Shown piece by piece: positions 60,001 through 64,000 of a stretch of DNA of 64,000 nucleotides (within the stretch, counting starts at the first letter, position 1; each line of letters opens with the position of its first letter). The notes beneath the pieces were generated by a model. That model ran no database searches, was not told where the DNA came from, and saw only the letters and a program-made list of their open reading frames with translations. This DNA comes from Voacanga thouarsii. Lineage: Eukaryota > Streptophyta > Magnoliopsida > Gentianales > Apocynaceae. The position numbers and the translations under genes were made by a program. The stretch lies in contig JANUWF010001161.1 in NCBI GenBank assembly GCA_026120185.1, forward strand, positions 2,304,001 to 2,368,000, read 5' to 3'.

Positions 60001-62650
60001 CACAAAGGATGATTGCTTAACACTTTGCTGCCTTGGAATACATACTTAAATAAAGTTTCTAAGTGTTTGAGTAGGGGCACGACATGATGCATGACCATGC
60101 ATCATGACTGTGCAAAACAGAACACCTTTAGGAGCTATGCACAGCCAAGTGCATGGCCATACATGTGCCCGTACAGAATAGAGGAAAGGAAAAAGAAACT
60201 CTACCAACCACACAGCCATGTGCTTGCCTGTGCAGATGCACAACTAGCATGCATGGTCATGCACTGTCTCCATGCCAGTGTCGAGGTAGTTTTGGAAGTT
60301 ATCATGCATGACTAATGTGCATATCCGTGCATACAAGCCGTGCAATACTCCTGAAAAGGTTTAGAACATCCTAAATTAGTCCAATATCAGTTTAATCTCC
60401 CCAAATTCAATCAAGGACGGTTTAGGAGGGTTCTATATAAGCTAAGGACGTCCATTCACAAAAAAAAAAAAATCAATAAACTTCATCGAACATAATTCTC
60501 TTGGAGAAAAGTTTCCAAGAAGGCTAGGAGGAGGAGGAGAAGGCAATGATGTAAGAAGACTTAAAATTGTGGACTTCCCAAGTGTTCATCTTTCAATCAT
60601 TCTCTTGTTCTTTCTTATTTCCAAGTTGCCTATTTTTTGTTTCTTTTGCATCCAAATAATTCAGGATTTTTATCTATATTCAAAGGCTATGTTTTGTTAT
60701 TAATTTTGTTACTTTGAGATTGATGAATTAAAGATTCTATCTTTGATGAATTTGAGATTGCCTCTTGAGTATTTATGCAATTTTGATTATCTTCTCTATT
60801 AATTGTGTTGAGTTATTTATATATGCGCAACATATTTAACTTGCCTAATTGGAAAGCTAAGTTAGTTAATATTTTAGTTAATTTAACTAAGTAGTATCTA
60901 TTAACCTTGGTTAAGTTTCATTTTTTTAGACTTTGTTAAGTTTAATAGGGAATTGCATAGTTCAAGTTGTGTATGTTTACATCTTTTTGGGATATATGCT
61001 AACTTGATATTGGTGATGCCTTGAAGTAAGTATTAATCTTGTGATTAGTCTATGATAAGGGATTAATTGAAGTATTAATTTCTTTAAGAAATTGTTAATC
61101 AATTTGGATTAGACTAAGAGTAAGGTTAGGGATTGAAATCACTTTTATAAGGATGAGAATTCTAAACTCTTTTGCATGGATTCTAACATCAATAATTCTA
61201 GAGATTAAATCCATTTTTGCAAGGATAGGAATTCTAGACTCTTTTGCATGAATTCTAAAATCAATAACTCAAAGTAATCAATAATCCATGATAAGTTCTT
61301 GATTGATTTCATAACATATGCCTAAGAATGTGGTAATTTCTTAATTGGTCTTGAAGTTTCTTATTTTTACTTGTTTCTTATTTTTATTCTTTGTTTCTTA
61401 ATGTATTTTGGATTAGTTTTGGTAGTTTCCTTATTCAATTTCCCCATCTATTTGTAAATATTTCATCATTGGACCTAGTTAGGTTGAGTGTTATAAGATG
61501 ATTTCATATGAATGAAGTTGATAGTTTTTCTTATAGAGTATATTTCTCTTATTCATTGAGGGATCGATACCTTACTTGCTACTATACTATATTATATCTT
61601 TAGGAGTAGGATTTAAAATTTGTTGGTACATAACGACTGCATTTTTTCTAAGAACCTATTTTTATATTGTAACTCTCCTACAACATGTAACATATTTAAA
61701 TTTTAGACTTAAAGTACTTTCAATTTATTTAGAATTTATAAAACGATTTCAGTACGTTTTAATCAATTAATTAATAACAAAATTCCATTACCTAACACAA
61801 TTAATTAATTAAGCAAGTAATCTTATCTTTTATCAAAAGTATTTAATGAAATAGATACTTAATTAATTAGTTTAATTCCTTAATTAAGTTATGAAACAAG
61901 CCCTTAGATTGTGTCTTAAAATTGATCTATAACCTGAACCTACTATAATTGCTAGTGTTGTATAGAATAGCTACGTTTTGCTTGTTTTCTACAATTTGTT
62001 ATACAAATATTTGAGGGTATTTTTCAATTACATTTTGTGGTTCAAAATAAGAAATATAATTTGGATAACTGAAATAGGGATTAATTGAAGAAATTTGTAA
62101 ATCCAACAAATACCCACCAAAAGTCTACAACTCTAGGATAACAAAAACACCTAGAACCTTAGATCTATTAGATATAGTCTTTTAATTCAACACCTAAGAA
62201 CTCTCAATTCCGTAAGGACTAGGAACCAATAAGATAGAGAGAATTAAGCAATAAATTAGGGCCTACAAGAACCTTTGAACTACTAAAGGAACCGAGACCT
62301 AAGCAAGAGTTTCAATTGATCTATCTTTTTATTTTTTAGAGACTTATTCAAAGGGAAAGATTAGAACCATAAGAAAAGGTCTTGATTTTTCTTGGAAGAT
62401 CCCAAGAGGATCACCCTCGCAAAAGATGCTTTAATCTCAATTCAATATCTAAAGTTGTATTTACAATGTTATAAAAGCCTATTTAAAGCTTTATACCCTA
62501 GCTAATTGAGATGCAATCTCAACCATGTAAAGGCCCTTAAACATGTATTTAGGGTTTAATTAAACAATAAAAACTGTGGAATTAAAAACAAAGTCGAAAT
62601 AAAGCAAAAGCAAAATAAGGAAATCATAATATTGTTGATTACATGCATCA
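60001..62650. other. Degenerate repeat-derived region, possible LTR remnant
   Basis: 60070-60335 repeats GCATG/CATGC words many times ('GCATGACCATGCATCATG', 'TGCATGGCCATACATG'). Around 61555-61590 'GAGGGATCGATACCTTACTTG' resembles the end of some Athila/Tat-type LTRs. No protein-coding frame is recognisable. Assignment is tentative. Confidence 0.4.
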
Positions 62651-62659
62651 AGTCGTGCA

Positions 62660-64000
62660 AGGCTTCTGGCAAACCTTTTGAGAGCATGCGGCGACATAGG
62701 TGTAGTGAAATGTGTAAAGGGCGAAAACCACAATGTTTTAGTTAAGGATGAAGAAATAAATGAGAGATGGAGATCATATTTTGATAAGTTATTCAACGGA
62801 AGTCAAGTCCAAGTTCCAAGTGTAGGTAGCCTAGTGCTTTCGAACGAAGAGGTTAACCGTGCATGGATTCGTCGTATTCAGAAGCATGAAGTCCGTGATG
62901 CCCTTAAAAGGATGAGTCCAAAAAAAGCTGTAGGACCGGATGGTATACCGATCGAGGTTTGGAAGTGTTTAGGAGATATAGGTATTACGTGGCTAACAAG
63001 TCTGTTCAACAAGATATATAAAGTTAATAGGATGGCTACAGAGTGGAGGAAGAGTACTCTGATTCCTCTGTACAAGAATAAAGGAGATGTTCAGGATTGT
63101 GCCAATTACCGTGGGATTAAACTCATGAGTTATACTATGAAGCTTTGGGAGAGAGTGATTGAACAGAGGTTATGGGGCATTATACAAATTTCAGATAATC
63201 AGTTTGGTTTTATGCCTGGGCGTTCCACTACAGAGGCAATTCATTTATTACGGCAGATGATTGAATATCATAGGGAAAGATAGAAAGATTTACATATGGT
63301 ATTTATTGACCTGGAAAAAGCCTATGACAGGGTTCCTAGAGAAGTAGTTTGGTGGGTGCTGGCCAAGAAAGGTATATCAATAAAGTATATTACTCTCATT
63401 AAAGATATGTATGAGAGAGCATGTACAAGTGTAAGGACTGGCACTGGAGTGACTGCAGAATTCCCTATTAATATCGGGGTGCATCAAGGATCAGCGCTTA
63501 GCCCTTTCTTCTTTGCAGCCGTTATGAATGAGTTGACCTGCACTATACAGGAGGCTGTGCCATGGTGTATGTTGTTTACGAATGATATTGTATTAATTGA
63601 TGAAACTAGAGCCGGTGTAAATGCTAAATTGGAGTTATGGCGGCAGACATTGGAATCCAATGGTTTCAAAATTAGTAGGAGTAAAACAGAGTATATGGGA
63701 TGCAAGTTTAGTGGTAGCAGAAACATATCCCAGAGTGTAACTTTGGAAGGTAGAGATATATCGTTAGCTGATTATTTTCGCTATCTATGATCTATTATTC
63801 AGAAAGACGGAGAGCTCGATAATGACGTTGCACATCGAGTTAAGGCGGGTTGGTTGAAATGGAGGAGTGCGACTGGTATTCTTTGTGATCGTAATGCACC
63901 GTTGAATTTAAAGAGAAAGTTTTACAAGGCAGTCGTATGACCTGCTTTGTTATATGGTACGGAATGTTGAGCAGCTAAAAGGTGTCATATTCAAAAAATG
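62660..64000 (+). pseudogene. RTE-type LINE reverse transcriptase, partial, inactivated
   Basis: A single protein read through with stops. Upstream piece (62678-63283) carries RT motifs KAVGPDGIPIEVWKCLGDIG, LIPLYKNKGDVQDCANYRGI and QFGFMPGRSTTEAIHLL; next piece (63296-63790) carries [37 protein letters not shown] and the catalytic block. There 'FTND' replaces the expected FADD, losing the first catalytic Asp of the pair. Stops at 63281, 63788, 63938 and 63968 each fall on a residue that is normally Arg, Gln or Trp. The C-terminal part (KDGELDNDVAHRVKAGWLKW) runs past the window edge. No endonuclease is seen upstream, so the copy is probably 5' truncated, as usual for LINEs. Confidence 0.88.

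Overview
This window is plant nuclear DNA, most likely from a eudicot. It is AT-rich, has no bacterial-type gene organisation, and is almost entirely built from nested plant transposable elements: Ty1/copia and Ty3/gypsy-type LTR elements, CACTA transposons with TNP2 transposase, and an RTE-type LINE. The only host-gene material I can recognise is a broken minus-strand copy of the calponin-homology region of a kinesin-14 (KIN-14, KP1/KCH type) gene at about 10.66-11.82 kb. I see no intact host gene, no rRNA or true tRNA gene and no CRISPR array.

Left part (1-8.4 kb). A fairly young copia element on the minus strand runs off the left edge. Its 5' LTR (3790-5007), tRNA-iMet primer site, long leader with GC-rich palindromes, gag, protease and integrase are all present, and one TAG codon is the only break in 2373 bases of gag-pol frame. 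It sits in the coding part of another, Sirevirus-like retroelement whose 3' untranslated region and 3' LTR follow to about 8.36 kb. From 8.4 to 14.8 kb lie simple repeats, a 95-bp direct repeat pair, the KIN-14 pseudogene, and a tandem array of about 152 bp x 9.

Middle part (14.8-47.5 kb). This is a stack of insertions. A CACTA end rich in TTACCAAC motifs holds a copia solo LTR (TSD GTTTG), which itself holds a 4.3-kb gypsy-type solo LTR (TSD CGAAT). The end of this stack, the first half of a TNP2 gene and part of a tRNA-Asp-primed LTR element were then duplicated in tandem as two units of about 4.97 kb (20.3-25.3 and 25.3-30.3 kb), with a 5-bp microhomology at the junction. The TNP2 gene continues at 32.85-33.86 and 42.43-43.2 kb, followed by a second CACTA gene (Transposase_24 type) and the CACTA right end at 47533. 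It is broken by the tRNA-Asp-primed element, by a reverse 4.3-kb gypsy-type solo LTR (TSD GTTTA) that contains a forward copy of the same LTR family, and by a second copia solo LTR.

Right part (47.5-64 kb). An old, heavily mutated plus-strand copia pol gene (47.53-47.83 and 55.36-57.57 kb) is split by a minus-strand copia element (47831-55361) whose 5' LTR is truncated. After a degenerate stretch, an RTE-type LINE reverse transcriptase with a changed catalytic motif and several stop codons runs off the right edge.

No gene here looks functional as it stands. The points of real interest are structural: the nesting order that the TSDs allow one to reconstruct, the 5-kb tandem duplication, a tRNA-like (A-box/B-box) segment carried inside the 4.3-kb LTR family, and the kinesin pseudogene.
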